In this document: positions 15,674 to 16,845 of the stretch, in pieces
Layout of the letters: each line of letters begins with the position of its first letter
How positions within the stretch are numbered: the first letter of the stretch is position 1
Source of the DNA: Anaerolineaceae bacterium
GTDB lineage: Bacteria > Chloroflexota > Anaerolineae > JAAYZQ01
Reading direction: 5' to 3'
NCBI GenBank assembly: GCA_012514775.1
Contig: JAAYZQ010000430.1
Coordinates: 1-16,845, forward strand
Length of the DNA: 16,845 nt
The notes under the pieces: generated by a model
Seen by the model: the letters and a program-made list of their open reading frames with translations, nothing else
Told to the model about the DNA's origin: nothing
The model's database searches: none
Program-made: the position numbers and the translations under genes

Positions 15674-16845
15674 AGGTCCTGTTCGTCAGCGGCGAGTTCC
15701 CACCCATGCAGGGCGGCGTGGGCGACTACACCCGCGAGCTGGCCCTGGCCCTGGCAGAGCAGGGCTGCACGGTGCAGGTCGTCACGTCGGCGGCGGCGGG
15801 CCACGTGGAGGGCCTGGCCGTCTACCCCGTCGTGGAGAGCTGGGGCTGGGGCTCGTGGCGCCAGCTCCTGGAAGCCATCCGCCGCGAGGCGCCCGACGTG
15901 GTCCACGTCCAGTACCAGGCGGCGGCCTATGCCATGCACCCGGCCATCAACTTTTTTCCGCGGCGGCTGCGGCTGCTGGGCGCGGGGCGGCCGCGCCTGG
16001 CCGTCACCTTTCACGACCTGAAGGTGCCCTACCTCTTTCCCAAGGCGGGCCCCCTGCGCCGCCGGGTGGTGGAAGCGCTGGCGAGGGACAGCGATGCCGC
16101 CATCACGACCAACCGCGAGGACCACGAGAGGTTGAGCGTCGCCCTGGCCCGATCCGGCCCGGCCGTGTCGCTCATCCCCATCGGCTCGAACCTGGCTCCC
16201 CGCCTGCCTGCCGGCTACCAGCGCGAGGCGTGGCGCGCCCGCTGGGGCGCCGCGCCCGGCGACCTGCACCTGTGCTTCTTTGGTTTTGTCAACGACCGCA
16301 AGGGGGTCGATACGCTGCTCCATGCCCTGCGCCTGTTGGCCGAGGCGGACGGGGGCGCCTGGAACCCGCGCCTGCTGATGATCGGCGGCCAGACGGGGGC
16401 CAGCGACCCGACCAACGTGGCCTACCTGGCCATGATCCAGGCCCTCGTCGCCGACCTGGGCCTGGCGGATCGCGTGCGCTGGACCGGCTACCTGCCGGGG
16501 GAAGAGGTGTCGGCCTGCTTTGACTGTGCCGACCTGTGCGTCCTGCCCTTTCGCGACGGGGCGTCGCTGCTCCACGGCACGCTGCACGCGGCCCTGGCCC
16601 ACGGCGCGGCCATCGTGACCACCAGGCCGCGGGTGCCGCTGCCCGAGCTGGAAGAGGGCGAGAACGTCCGCACGGTGCCGCCGGAGGAGCCCGAGGCCCT
16701 GGCGCGGGCCATCCTGGACCTGGCGGCCGATCCGGCCGCGCGGCAAAGGCTGGGGGAGGGGGCCCGGCGGCTGGCGCAACAGTTCACCTGGGAGTCCATC
16801 GCCGCGTCGACGCTGGCGCTGTACCGCTCGATGGTGGGCGGGTAG
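15670..16845 (+). CDS. Family 4 glycosyltransferase
   Basis: Retaining GT-B fold transferase, probably for an envelope glycan. The 391 residues start at GTG 15670, which overlaps the GT2 stop by four bases (GTGA), implying translational coupling. The stop is the last codon of the window, so the gene is complete. The N-terminal domain has VLFVSGEFPPMQGGVGDYTREL (shown in part here as SGEFPPMQGGVGDY, 7-20), the classic GT4 acceptor loop, and VVHVQYQ (77-83). The C-terminal domain has FFGFVNDRKGVDTLLHAL (203-220), a phosphate-binding Arg-Lys, and LMIGG. The usual Glu-x7-Glu motif is replaced by DGASLLHGTLHAALAHG (296-312), as in a GT4 branch that lacks the first glutamate. A longer frame extending upstream to 14494 is a chance reading of the GT2 region. 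The sugar cannot be assigned. Confidence 0.93.
   Translation: MKVLFVSGEFPPMQGGVGDYTRELALALAEQGCTVQVVTSAAAGHVEGLAVYPVVESWGWGSWRQLLEAIRREAPDVVHVQYQAAAYAMHPAINFFPRRLRLLGAGRPRLAVTFHDLKVPYLFPKAGPLRRRVVEALARDSDAAITTNREDHERLSVALARSGPAVSLIPIGSNLAPRLPAGYQREAWRARWGAAPGDLHLCFFGFVNDRKGVDTLLHALRLLAEADGGAWNPRLLMIGGQTGASDPTNVAYLAMIQALVADLGLADRVRWTGYLPGEEVSACFDCADLCVLPFRDGASLLHGTLHAALAHGAAIVTTRPRVPLPELEEGENVRTVPPEEPEALARAILDLAADPAARQRLGEGARRLAQQFTWESIAASTLALYRSMVGG

Overview
The window is GC-rich (by eye roughly two-thirds G+C) and densely coding. It looks like a chromosomal piece of a Chloroflexota bacterium, probably Anaerolineae-like. The clues are a secreted protease with DUF11 repeats and a C-terminal YLPVV tail, a Pro/Thr linker (PTPTPTRTP) in a membrane-anchored TPR protein, and frequent GTG/TTG starts. 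This placement is inference; there is no rRNA gene to confirm it. I saw no tRNA, CRISPR array or insertion sequence.

Layout: (1) 3-3122 (+), the 3' part of a large secreted subtilisin-like protease whose start lies outside the window. (2) 3123-3243, a short convergent region with a SECIS-like hairpin, a second hairpin and a strong terminator for the minus-strand operon. (3) 3244-9260 (-), an apparent six-gene operon. In transcription order it encodes a TPR/YkuD L,D-transpeptidase-like membrane protein, PhoU, a coiled-coil protein of unknown function, SelB, an Mth938-like small protein with a probable frameshift, and a tiny glutaredoxin-like protein. (4) 9261-9483, a divergent promoter region whose two promoters have identical -35 and -10 hexamers and identical spacing. 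(5) 9484-16845 (+), seven tightly packed genes: Rmd-like reductase, GDP-mannose 4,6-dehydratase, phosphohexomutase, TatD-like DNase, long-chain polyprenyl synthase, GT2 glycosyltransferase and GT4 glycosyltransferase. The last stop codon is the last base of the window.

The main finding is at the end of the minus operon. The 70-residue glutaredoxin-like frame stops at a UGA, but reading that UGA as selenocysteine adds U-G-V and then a real UGA stop. This is the end expected for the Uxx-star family of glutaredoxin-like selenoproteins. A 7-bp hairpin with loop CGUGU lies just downstream, with its loop G 18 nt after the UGA, as in bacterial SECIS elements. The selenocysteine elongation factor SelB is encoded two genes upstream in the same operon. 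A standard gene caller would end the protein three residues early and miss the catalytic selenocysteine.

The plus-strand cluster most simply makes GDP-D-rhamnose (mutase, Gmd, Rmd) and uses it or other sugars through two glycosyltransferases, with a polyprenyl synthase possibly supplying a lipid carrier. The mannose-1-phosphate guanylyltransferase needed between the mutase and Gmd is not in the window.
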